Shown here: positions 1 to 6,183 of the stretch, piece after piece
Layout of the letters: every line of letters starts with the position of its first letter
Numbering within the stretch: the first letter of the stretch is position 1
NCBI GenBank assembly: GCA_013140465.1
Contig: JABFST010000319.1
Location: forward strand, 1 to 7,368
Direction of reading: 5' to 3'
Source: Methylococcaceae bacterium
GTDB taxonomy: Bacteria; Pseudomonadota; Gammaproteobacteria; Methylococcales; Methylomonadaceae
Length of the DNA stretch: 7,368 nucleotides
Position numbers and translations under genes: made by a program
Notes under the pieces: model-generated
What the model was told of the DNA's origin: nothing
Databases searched by the model: none
Seen by the model: the letters and a program-made list of their open reading frames with translations, nothing else

Positions 1-177
1 GGTGGTAGTAACACAGTAACGACGTATTCTTGTGGCGCACCATCACCTGACTCGATAGCAGTGAGTGCGGGTGATGTGCTGGCATGGAAAATTACAGCAC
101 CGGATCCAGTTGCTACAAATGGATTTGGAACTACTTATACTGCAACCAACTTGGTCATCTCGGTGACTTGTAAATAA
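1..177 (+). CDS. C-terminal end of an unrecognised, probably secreted beta-rich protein (5' truncated)
   Basis: Frame 1 is open from the window edge to a TAA at 175-177 and gives 58 residues ending VISVTCK. The tail is rich in Gly, Ser, Thr, Ala and Val, has alternating hydrophobic residues (for example VSAGDVLAWKITAPDP), only two lysines and two cysteines (residues 12 and 57 of the visible part). This suggests a beta-sandwich extracellular or surface domain, with the cysteines possibly forming a disulfide. I do not recognise the family and assign no function. That this is real coding sequence is supported by a strong intrinsic terminator 30 bases after the stop. The start, the length and any signal peptide lie outside the window. 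Confidence 0.7.
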   Translation, partial: GGSNTVTTYSCGAPSPDSIAVSAGDVLAWKITAPDPVATNGFGTTYTATNLVISVTCK

Positions 178-207
178 ACACCCACAATAGTGTTTGGTAA
201 ATGAAGG

Positions 208-242
208 AAGGCTTGCGGCCATTAGGCCGCAAGCCTTTTTTT
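208..242 (+). terminator. Rho-independent terminator of the upstream partial gene
   Basis: A perfect 13-bp stem (aaggcttgcggcc at 208-220 and its complement at 225-237) closes a four-base ATTA loop and runs directly into a seven-T tract (236-242). This is a textbook intrinsic terminator, 30 bases past the TAA at 175-177, so it ends the plus-strand transcript of the left-edge gene. Confidence 0.93.
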
Positions 243-483
243 ATGCCTAGCCATTGGCATGGCGTGATTAGTACAGTGGCATCGGATCAGTCACCTGGGC
301 AAAAGTGTCACAACAGACTTGTAATTACGCAATATTTGGCAAGTGTCTTCGGAAGCTCCCTAATTCGTAGGTGTTAATTCAGCACTAAGCACCAAACAAA
401 CATGTTCTATAGAAAGTACGGATAAACTTGGGCAAAATGAAAATTACAGTAGGCAGGTAAAAAGACGGTAAACGGTTTTGACT

Positions 484-512
484 TTAACAGTGTGGTTTAA
501 GGGTGCTATAAC
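484..512 (+). promoter_or_regulatory. Candidate sigma-70 promoter with no obvious gene downstream
   Basis: TTAACA (484-489) and TATAAC (507-512) each match the sigma-70 consensus hexamers at 5 of 6 positions and are separated by exactly 17 bases. Transcription would start near 519. No protein gene follows within several hundred bases on this strand, so the signal is either a chance match in AT-rich DNA or drives a small untranslated RNA or a decayed gene. Only sequence matching supports it. Confidence 0.35.
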
Positions 513-612
513 TGTAGCCAGTAAGTAGTTTAATGACTTGGGATTGTAGGAAATGTGTTTGAATGAAATGATGATTTAAGTTAGAAAACACCTGCGACTC
601 TTCAAGAGGGTA

Positions 613-707
613 TCGTAAAAGCTAGGTGGCTGAATGCGCTGAACCCCAGTATGTTGGTTTTGCATGTTTGTGCTGCGCAAATCCAAACAACAATTTGGCT
701 TTTACGA
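613..707. repeat. Palindromic dispersed repeat, copy A (about 95 bp)
   Basis: The ends form an inverted repeat: cgtaaaagc at 614-622 pairs with gcttttacg at 698-706. The same outer sequence (gtaaaagctagg, then ggctgaatgc) recurs at 843-867, and the right end (atttggct.. then tacga) recurs at 1170-1184. The two loci are therefore members of one repeat family, not chance hairpins. The middle holds a further imperfect inverted pair (gttggttttgc near 652-662 against gcaaatccaaacaac near 677-691). It has no coding potential and could fold into a long hairpin in RNA or single-stranded DNA. Family name unknown to me. Confidence 0.7.
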
Positions 708-871
708 CACACTTTTAGGGAATAGGTTGGGATAAGTAATTGCCTGTTTCTACAGCAGGGTGTTGTAACGTGTTGGTTTTGTTGATGCAAGCGGCACGGC
801 AGTAACGCAAAGCGCGGATTAAATAGCTTAATGGAGGATGTTGTAAAAGCTAGGTTGGGCTGAATGCAATG

Positions 872-930
872 AGTAACTTCTCATTGGCGGCAGGTCTACC
901 GATATTGCCTACAACAAATGAGAAGTTACT
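872..930. mobile_element. 59-bp inverted-repeat mini-element
   Basis: Perfect 14-bp terminal inverted repeats (agtaacttctcatt at 872-885 and its complement at 917-930) bound a 31-bp core with no coding capacity. The sequence caatg is present on the left at 867-871 and on the right at 932-936 (extendable to caatga, 867-872 and 932-937), as expected for a short target duplication. The element splits the left arm of palindromic repeat copy B. It could be a tiny MITE or a terminal-repeat remnant of an insertion sequence. An alternative is a simple hairpin that arose by local duplication. The exact boundary is ambiguous by one or two bases, and I cannot name the parent element. Confidence 0.55.
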
Positions 931-950
931 ACAATGAAACCCAACATTTT

Positions 951-1125
951 GGTTCTTCCCGATTTAGTGGGGTAGCCACTAGATATGGTTTTTTGCACCT
1001 CTCAACAAAAATGCCAGGCTTACTTGCATTTCATTAAAATCAATGTGTTGTAGGCTGCGGTCTTGCCATAGATGTACAACTCTAAAACTACACATAGATG
1101 AGGCCCCACGAAATCGGGAAGAGCC
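951..1125. mobile_element. 175-bp MITE-like element with ISL3-type ends and 8-bp target duplication
   Basis: The left end (ggttcttcccgatttagtgg from 951) and the complement of the right end (ggctcttcccgatttcgtgg, reading leftward from 1125) match at 20 of the first 22 positions. Immediately outside them is a perfect 8-bp direct repeat, aacatttt, at 943-950 and 1126-1133. ISL3-family insertion sequences typically have ends beginning GGxTCTT and generate 8-bp duplications, so this is most likely a non-autonomous ISL3 derivative. No transposase is encoded. A minus-strand frame of about 38 codons starts near the right end (ATG at 1094-1096) and could be a fused remnant of a transposase, but it is too short to assign. 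The clean duplication argues for a transposition event rather than decay in place. Confidence 0.8.
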
Positions 1126-1265
1126 AACATTTTGATTATCTGGGTTACGCTATGCTAATCAAGCCTACGATTTGGCTAGTACGAAACCTTCTAATGTATG
1201 ATGGGCTGAAGCAAGAAAGCTCGGCATAGAAGGGCATAGAGATGGGCTTCCTTGCGAGTAAGCAT

Positions 1266-1298
1266 TCAGTCCCCCTCCTTAAAAAGGAGGGGGACTGA
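1266..1298. repeat. Perfect hairpin, 15-bp stem with AAA loop
   Basis: The sequence tcagtccccctcctt (1266-1280) is followed by AAA and its exact complement (1284-1298). Neither strand has a T-tract directly after the stem, so it is not a classic intrinsic terminator. It lies about 140 bases downstream of the protease stop codon on the minus strand and could stabilise or end that transcript. It may equally be one copy of a dispersed palindrome. The 8-bp sequence ccttgcga occurs on both sides (1250-1257 and 1310-1317). Confidence 0.7.
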
Positions 1299-1438
1299 TG
1301 AATAAGTTCCCTTGCGATAGTGTGTAGATACTGATGATCCTAATGACAGGATTTGTGGGTATAAGGCGGATGGGTAAAAGCGAATAATCTGGGTCTCGCA
1401 AAAAACATAATTTATACCAAGTTTTAAGGGCACTATTT

Positions 1439-3826
1439 TTAAGCCCCTTCTTCCTTATCATCATCCACCGCCATATCAGAAATCTCTTTTAAGCGTGAAA
1501 TCGCCTTAAAATTGATGCTGTCATCGGGATATAAGCCCTCGTCATTGGCGAGTCCGGCGAGTTGCCCCGTCAATAGCTCCAAGGTTTCATCCACACTAGA
1601 CACGGCATAAACCGTAAACAAGCCTTGCGCAACCGCATCGATCACTTCTTGTTTTAACATCAGGTTGCGTTTGTTGGCGGCAGGAATGATGGCGGCATGT
1701 TGCCCGTTAAGCCCACGCGCTTGGCATAGCCTAAAATAGCCTTCTATTTTTTCATTAACGCCGCCTATGGCTTGGACTTCGCCGTATTGGTTGATAGAAC
1801 CTGTCACGGCAAACGCTTGTTTGATAGGTGTGCGCGTGAGTGCCGAAATTAAGCAGCACAATTCCGCCAAAGAGGCACTATCACCATCAATATAGCCGTA
1901 AGATTGTTCTATGGCGATACTGGCGGAAATGGCCAGCGGGAATTGTTGGGCGTAAGAATGCCCCAGATAGCCCGTTAAAATCATCACGCCTTTGGAATGG
2001 ATCGCTTGGCCTAATTCGGCTTCGCGTTCTATATCGACTATGCCCCTAGAGCCTGGGTACACCGTGGTGGTAATGCGGGCGGGTGCGCCAAAACTGCTGC
2101 CACCTATTTCCAATACCGTTAAGCCATTGATTTTGCCAATCGCAGCACCATCGGTGTCTATCAGAATTGTGCCATCCAGCATTTCTTCCAAAATGGCTTG
2201 AGATAAGCGTCCGTTGCGGTGTTCACGCGCACTGAGTGCTTGCTCGATATGCGTGCGGTCAATGGTGGGGTGCTGGGCTTTGCTGCAAAACAAATTGGCT
2301 TCGGCAATGATGTCTAGGGAATCTTTAATATGCGCCGAAAAATGGTGTTGGTTTTCCGCCAGTCGGCAGCTGTGCTCAATCAGGCTTTCTATCGCGGCAC
2401 GCGTTAAGGGTTTGGCCCCTGAGTCTTGGGCTTGTTGGCGCATCAGCTGCGCAAAACCCAGCATGGACGCGTCATTGCGCGGTATGTAATTGTCAAAATC
2501 GGCGAGTATCCTAAACATTTCATTAAATTCACTATCCATTTCTTCTAACAGATAATAAATGTCGCGTGAGCCGACTAAGATAACCTTTACATTTAAAGGG
2601 ATGACTTCGGGTTTAAGGGTGATGGTGTTGATGCCCAATTCAGAATACGGCGATTCAATTTCGATACGCCCGGCTTGCAAGGCGCGCTTAAGCCCTTCCC
2701 AGACAAACGGGTAGGTTAATAATTTTTCGGCATCTAAAATCAGATAGCCGCCGTTGGCCTTATGCAAAGACCCTGCGCAGATTTTGCGGTAATTGGTGAC
2801 TAAAGTGCCTTGGTCGCTGACATATTCAATGCGCCCAAACAAGTTTTGGTAAATCGGGTGCGGTTCGTAGACCACGGGCGCGCCGTGTTCTTGTTTATTG
2901 TCCACCAAAATATTGGGTGCATATTGCTCAACCAGCATTTGCCGTTTGGCATTGGTGTCGCGGGTTTCCAAGGTGCGCAGTGGCATCAGATAATCGCAAA
3001 TTGTGCCGCTTAAATGGGTTTTGATTTCCGCCAAATAAGTGATGGCATCATCAATATTTTGGTACAAGTCATTCAGGTTGGCAAACAAGGGGTCGATAGC
3101 CAAACTGATGGTGTCATTGTCAAGTTGGCGGATTTTTTCGACCATCGTGCGCCGCCATTGTGGCAATTCCAGCAGCACTTCGCTGAGATAGTCTTCTAGG
3201 GCTTCAACATCGCCATGAAATTGCTCGCGTTCCGCTTGCGGCAAGCTGGCAAATTGCTCTTCATTAAGCGATTTGTTGTCGCGTATTGGCGCAAAGGTGA
3301 TCGATTCGCTTTCCCTAAACAAGGCAATACTGTTGGCTTGGGCTTTGTTATCCACCAAGTCGATAGCGGCGTTATAGCATTGGCTAAATTGCCGTTCTAT
3401 CGCAGATTTTTTTTGTTGGTAAGTCGGGCTTTCAAACGCCGCTGGAAATGCCAGCAACAAATCATCCAGCAGCTTTTCGATGTCTTTGCTAAAGGTGAGG
3501 CCGTATTCAGTCGGCAATTCCACCGCCACAGGCTCTCGGGGATTGGCAAAGTTTTCGACATAAGCATACGAAGCAGGTGCGGGTAGGTGTTGTGCCAATT
3601 CGTAAAGATGGTTGGTGACCATCGACAAGCGCCCTAAACCCGATTCGCCCATCACAAAAATATTGTAGCCAGGATTAGGCATGGCTACGCCAAACTCAAG
3701 AGCCGACTGTGCGCGGGGTTGTCCTAAAATGCCGCTGGCTAAAGGTGGGGCAGCGGTAAGATCCAAGCCTGTTAAATCAACGTTGAGTTTTAAGGCGGAA
3801 ACGGGCAGTGCTAAGGTGTTAGACAT
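1439..3826 (-). CDS. Lon-like ATP-dependent protease, LonB/AAA_32 type
   Basis: A cytosolic AAA+ serine protease (MEROPS family S16) that unfolds proteins with ATP and degrades them. Numbering from the ATG at 3826 gives 795 residues. Residues 60-66 (GESGLGR) form the P-loop, with Arg where most AAA+ enzymes have Lys. A long helical insertion spans roughly 110-300. GGYLILDAEK (359-368) is Walker B-like, and Arg439 in EMFRILADF is a plausible arginine finger. The C-terminal Lon proteolytic domain (about 550-755) carries the dyad Ser650 (DGDSAS) and Lys693 (GGVNEK). There is no N-terminal Lon substrate-binding domain and no membrane segment, so it is neither classical Lon nor archaeal membrane LonB; the size fits the roughly 800-residue proteobacterial Lon-like group. 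An in-frame TTG at 3838 would add four residues. Neither start has a clear Shine-Dalgarno sequence, and ATG is preferred. A possible -10 (TAAAAT) lies at 3863-3868 on the minus strand. The gene stands alone and its substrates are unknown. Confidence 0.93.
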   Translation of the reverse strand: MSNTLALPVSALKLNVDLTGLDLTAAPPLASGILGQPRAQSALEFGVAMPNPGYNIFVMGESGLGRLSMVTNHLYELAQHLPAPASYAYVENFANPREPVAVELPTEYGLTFSKDIEKLLDDLLLAFPAAFESPTYQQKKSAIERQFSQCYNAAIDLVDNKAQANSIALFRESESITFAPIRDNKSLNEEQFASLPQAEREQFHGDVEALEDYLSEVLLELPQWRRTMVEKIRQLDNDTISLAIDPLFANLNDLYQNIDDAITYLAEIKTHLSGTICDYLMPLRTLETRDTNAKRQMLVEQYAPNILVDNKQEHGAPVVYEPHPIYQNLFGRIEYVSDQGTLVTNYRKICAGSLHKANGGYLILDAEKLLTYPFVWEGLKRALQAGRIEIESPYSELGINTITLKPEVIPLNVKVILVGSRDIYYLLEEMDSEFNEMFRILADFDNYIPRNDASMLGFAQLMRQQAQDSGAKPLTRAAIESLIEHSCRLAENQHHFSAHIKDSLDIIAEANLFCSKAQHPTIDRTHIEQALSAREHRNGRLSQAILEEMLDGTILIDTDGAAIGKINGLTVLEIGGSSFGAPARITTTVYPGSRGIVDIEREAELGQAIHSKGVMILTGYLGHSYAQQFPLAISASIAIEQSYGYIDGDSASLAELCCLISALTRTPIKQAFAVTGSINQYGEVQAIGGVNEKIEGYFRLCQARGLNGQHAAIIPAANKRNLMLKQEVIDAVAQGLFTVYAVSSVDETLELLTGQLAGLANDEGLYPDDSINFKAISRLKEISDMAVDDDKEEGA

Positions 3827-4095
3827 GGATGGGTGCAAAAGGCGAAAAACAAATAATCGACCATTTTAGCATTTTTATCGGTGGACTGCGGAAATCACCC
3901 ATGACGGGCATTGGCGGGGTATGGCAAGGTTGGGCAAACTAGCGGAAAAAGCGCATAAACTCACATGTAATATGGGTTAATGGTGTAAAATTCGGTGTAT
4001 TAGTTAATGCGTTTGGTATTGGCTGTGGTGCTTAATTTGCGTGGCCTTGGCTGGTATTAGGCGTTGGGGCTAGCACCCACAGATTAACAGAAGTT

Positions 4096-4157
4096 CAACG
4101 GCTTTAGACCTTGTATTCTTATTTTTATTGCCAACACGGCAACGTCTAAAGCCGTTG
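4096..4157. repeat. Palindromic repeat, second family, copy 1
   Basis: A perfect 14-bp inverted repeat (caacggctttagac at 4096-4109, complement at 4144-4157) encloses a 34-base AT-rich loop. The right arm with its flanks, gcaacgtctaaagccgttgc, occurs again identically at 5905-5924. The loop is also partly conserved (attgcc.acac.gcaacg compared with attgctgacacagcaacg), so the two copies share ancestry and orientation. They lie about 1.77 kb apart on either side of the Sel1-repeat gene. Confidence 0.75.
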
Positions 4158-4383
4158 CACTCCGACGGTGTCTGCGCCTTGAGGAGTATCGTCTGTGTAG
4201 ACAGCATTGCAAAACGCCACTTAGGGGCCGTACCTGCACTTTGAACTTGAGCGCACACAAATAGACTAAAGTACCAGCAGAAGGCTGCTTTTAATCCGAT
4301 AGATGAAGCTGTTGTTCCTTAACGGCCTTGATGGGAAGCGGATTGTGGCGGCCTTAACACCCAGCAGTTATTACACCATTCAT

Positions 4384-4414
4384 TGGGCTAGTTTATTAGC
4401 CTATCCTAAGCCCA
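4384..4414 (+). promoter_or_regulatory. Small hairpin in the Sel1 gene leader
   Basis: The sequence tgggct (4384-4389) can pair with agccca (4409-4414), and an alternative shorter hairpin pairs ggcta (4386-4390) with tagcc (4397-4401). These mutually exclusive stems sit 29 bases upstream of the start codon. They could be an operator or leader structure, but stems this short also arise by chance. Confidence 0.2.
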
Positions 4415-4442
4415 TATCACACCATTAACGCAGGATTCAATC

Positions 4443-5657
4443 ATGAAAAAACAACTATTGGCTTTGCTCGGATTATTGACGCTCAACAGTGTGGCGGTTG
4501 CGGCGGACACCTCGGCAAGCAGCCTAAAAGCAAAGGCGGCTGAACGTAATGCCGTATTTAAACAAAAAATTACCGATGTCAGTTTTTTTTCTGAAAACTG
4601 TTCTAAGGAATTGGCAGTATGGCAAAAATCTGCCCAAGAAGGCCAGGCGATTGCCCAGAACTTGTTGGCGGGTTGTTACAGTTATGGTTTAGGTGTCACT
4701 AAAGACGATGCCCAAGCGTTTGCCTGGAACAGCAAAGCGGCAGCGCAAAAAAATGCGGCGGCACAAGCAGGTTTAGGTTATGCCTACGCGCAAGGTTTGG
4801 GTGTCACTAAGGATGATGCTTTGTCGTTGTCTTGGTATAACAAGGCGGCCAAGCAAGGCGATGTGACGGCACAATTTGGTTTGGCCTTGGCTTATGCGGA
4901 AGGTAAAGGCGTTAAAAAAGACGATGCCAAAGCCGTAGAGTGGTACCGCAAAGCCGCTAAACTGGGTTATGCGCCCGCGCAATATAACTTGGGCGTTGCT
5001 TATACGGCGGGTAAAGGCGTGGCAAAAAACAGCACGCAAGCGGCGCAGTGGTATACCAAGGCCGCCAAACAAGGCTATGTAACAGCGCAGTATAATTTGG
5101 GTGTGGCTTACGCGGCGGGTAAAGGTGTGGCAAAAGATGCTAAGCTGGCGGCAGAATGGTACCGCAAAGCCGCAGAACAAGGTTACGCGATAGCGCAATA
5201 TAATTTGGGTGTTGCGTATGCGGCGGGCAACGGCATTACTAAAGACGAGGCGCAAGCGGCGGCTTGGTATCGCAAAGCGGCGGATCAGGGTATTGCTGAT
5301 GCGCAATATAACTTAGGTGTGGCCTATTTGCAGGCTATAGGTGTTGCACAAGATGGTGTGCAAGCTGAAGCCTGGACGCGCAAGGCGGCAGAACAAGGCC
5401 ATGTCAGTGCGCAATACAATCTAGGCGTGTTGCTGTTTAATGGTTTGGGCATTGCTAAAAATGAGGCTCAAGCCGTCATTTGGTTTAGAAAAGCCGCCGA
5501 CCAAGGCGCAGCCAAAGCCCAGTACAATTTAGCCATAGCATACGAAAAAGGCTTAGGTGTGGCGCAAGATCAGGCACAGGCACTGGCATGGTATAGCAAA
5601 GCCGCAGGACAAGATTTTGCCGCCGCCAAAGAAGCCTTAAAGCGTTTAGGCAAGTAA
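4443..5657 (+). CDS. Secreted Sel1-like repeat protein (nine SLR repeats)
   Basis: A 404-residue protein. Residues 1-21 form a Sec signal peptide (MKKQ, hydrophobic core, then SVAVAA), with cleavage after residue 20 or 21, so it is expected in the periplasm or outside the cell. After a short linker with Cys53, residues 71-394 consist of exactly nine 36-residue Sel1 repeats in perfect phase, typically starting AQYNLGVAY, continuing GxGVAKD and ending WYRKAAxQG; a ten-residue cap follows. Cys53 and Cys78 could form a disulfide bracing the first repeat. Sel1 repeats stack as an alpha-helical solenoid and usually bind other proteins; known relatives range from host-interaction factors to regulators of envelope processes, so no specific role can be assigned. 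The ATG at 4443 has AGGA at 4432-4435 with seven bases between, which supports this start. It appears monocistronic. No intrinsic terminator with a T-tract is evident after the stop. Confidence 0.93.
   Translation: MKKQLLALLGLLTLNSVAVAADTSASSLKAKAAERNAVFKQKITDVSFFSENCSKELAVWQKSAQEGQAIAQNLLAGCYSYGLGVTKDDAQAFAWNSKAAAQKNAAAQAGLGYAYAQGLGVTKDDALSLSWYNKAAKQGDVTAQFGLALAYAEGKGVKKDDAKAVEWYRKAAKLGYAPAQYNLGVAYTAGKGVAKNSTQAAQWYTKAAKQGYVTAQYNLGVAYAAGKGVAKDAKLAAEWYRKAAEQGYAIAQYNLGVAYAAGNGITKDEAQAAAWYRKAADQGIADAQYNLGVAYLQAIGVAQDGVQAEAWTRKAAEQGHVSAQYNLGVLLFNGLGIAKNEAQAVIWFRKAADQGAAKAQYNLAIAYEKGLGVAQDQAQALAWYSKAAGQDFAAAKEALKRLGK
4653..5624 (+). repeat. Nine in-frame 108-bp tandem repeats encoding Sel1 units
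   Basis: Nine units of exactly 108 bp start at 4653, 4761, 4869, 4977, 5085, 5193, 5301, 5409 and 5517. Units 4 to 6 (4977-5300) are visibly more alike than the outer ones; units 4 and 5 match at 26 of 36 residues and share long stretches of nucleotide identity. This suggests that the array grew by duplication from its middle. The constant unit length, with no insertions between units, makes unit gain or loss by recombination plausible. Confidence 0.9.
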
Positions 5658-5760
5658 TGGCTAAGTACTAGGATACGCGTTTTTTGCCCCTTAAAGGTGG
5701 TCATACGCCAGCCTTGGGGTATATTCGACGCGGTTACGGTTGCGGATTTTATTAAGCGGT

Positions 5761-5820
5761 TTTTTCACTACGAAAGACACGAAGTTTCTTATTCATCTTC
5801 GTGTCCTTGGTGGTGAAAAA
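5761..5820. repeat. Imperfect 24-bp inverted repeat
   Basis: The left arm (5761-5784, tttttcac..ending gacacgaag) and right arm (5797-5820, beginning cttcgtgtc and ending gtgaaaaa) match at 20 of 24 positions around a 12-base loop. The inner nine base pairs are perfect. It is not followed by a T-tract on the plus strand, so it is more likely a dispersed palindrome than a terminator for the Sel1 gene. Similar CACGAAG/CTTCGTG palindromes are, to my recollection, common in proteobacterial spacers, but I cannot verify that here. Confidence 0.6.
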
Positions 5821-5861
5821 TTTCGCAAACGTGACCGTGCAGGTGCTGGCTAAATGGAGAA

Positions 5862-5923
5862 CAACGGCTTTAGGCCTTATCTGCTCGGATTCATTGCTGA
5901 CACAGCAACGTCTAAAGCCGTTG
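5862..5923. repeat. Palindromic repeat, second family, copy 2
   Basis: The sequence caacggctttag (5862-5873) is the complement of ctaaagccgttg (5912-5923). The full 14-bp arms differ by one transition (ggc in place of gac at the inner end). The right arm and flank are identical to copy 1 at 4139-4158. Both copies are 62 bp between arm ends. Confidence 0.75.
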
Positions 5924-6074
5924 CACTTCAGCTGTCAGTGCTTATTTATGGCGTGTAACAATAAACTTACGCGTTTCAATACGCATCATCCCAGAAGATC
6001 CCCACTTTAAAGAACATGCGTTGCAGTTTTACAGCGTCTCGGTATTTCGTCATTTGCAGCCTATCATTTACAAT

Positions 6075-6105
6075 TTGCCGACAAGAGGATGAAAAACCCG
6101 ATAAT
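6075..6105 (+). promoter_or_regulatory. Candidate sigma-70 promoter for fhcDC
   Basis: GATAAT (6100-6105) matches the -10 consensus at 5 of 6 positions. Upstream, TTGCCG (6075-6080) gives a 19-base spacer, or CCGACA (6078-6083) a 16-base spacer; each matches the -35 consensus at 4 of 6. Transcription would start near 6112, leaving a leader of about 70 bases before fhcD. This is the best promoter-like signal in the spacer but is inferred from matching alone. Confidence 0.4.
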
Positions 6106-6183
6106 AGCGGCCTATTTACCAGGCGCAGACGGCTAAATCCACATGGGTATACTTGAGTAACAATGACAACAGGGCATAACACT

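Larger units (their letters stand above)
841..1186. repeat. Palindromic dispersed repeat, copy B, interrupted by two insertions
   Basis: The left arm (gtaaaagctaggttgggctg, from 843) and right arm (tgggttacgctatgctaatc, from 1141) are imperfect inverted repeats of each other, and the outer segments match copy A at 613-707. When the 59-bp element (872-930) and the 175-bp element (951-1125) are removed with one copy of each flanking direct repeat, about 100 bases remain, the same size as copy A. The reconstructed centre reads caatgaaacccaacattttg. This makes copy B the host sequence into which two smaller elements inserted. Confidence 0.65.
243..1438. other. Gene-poor, repeat-rich intergenic region of about 1.2 kb
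   Basis: No open frame on either strand in this interval looks like a real protein; the longest (about 60 codons) run through palindromic repeats. The first part (243-610) shows nothing recognisable beyond a candidate promoter at 484-512. From 613 to 1186 there are two copies of one palindromic repeat family, the second interrupted by two smaller elements. From 1187 to 1438 there is one strong hairpin (1266-1298), then unremarkable sequence up to the stop codon of the convergent protease gene. There is no intrinsic terminator with a T-tract for the protease gene immediately after its stop; the 1266-1298 hairpin lies about 140 bases beyond it. Confidence 0.7.
3827..4442. other. Divergent intergenic region between the protease and Sel1 genes
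   Basis: This 616-bp spacer separates genes transcribed away from each other, so it should contain both promoters, although neither is obvious. It holds one palindromic repeat (4096-4157) and a small hairpin just upstream of the Sel1 gene (4384-4414). A minus-strand frame across 4070-4258 runs through the palindrome and has no protein-like features. I see no RNA gene or operator that can be supported. The sequence between 4160 and 4380 shows nothing recognisable. Confidence 0.6.
5658..6183. other. Intergenic region between the Sel1 gene and fhcD
   Basis: These 526 bases hold an imperfect palindrome (5761-5820), copy 2 of the second palindromic repeat family (5862-5923) and a candidate fhcD promoter (6075-6105). 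A GC-rich imperfect inverted pair (cccc at 5687-5690 region and gggg near 5716) follows the Sel1 stop but lacks a T-tract. Short open frames over 5930-6160 on either strand do not look like proteins. No fhcA or fhcB sequence is present here. Confidence 0.6.

Noticed and set aside
602..790. Minus-strand open frame across palindromic repeat copy A
   Set aside because: Much of it lies within the repeat, and the product is low-complexity and Cys-rich with no start signal.
2214..3586. Several plus-strand open frames of 60-120 codons within the protease gene
   Set aside because: All are antisense to a continuous, well-conserved Lon-like protease frame.
4773..5306. Minus-strand open frame of 177 codons opposite the Sel1 repeats
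   Set aside because: It mirrors the tandem repeat codon pattern of the Sel1 gene, and its periodic Arg/Ile/Phe-rich product is an artefact of reading the repeats antisense.
5920..6093. Short plus-strand frame ending TGA before fhcD, with a somewhat protein-like stretch (IRIIPEDPHFKEHALQFY)
   Set aside because: It begins inside palindrome copy 2, lacks a start codon with a ribosome binding site, and matches nothing I can recognise. It could be a decayed fragment, but that is unsupported.
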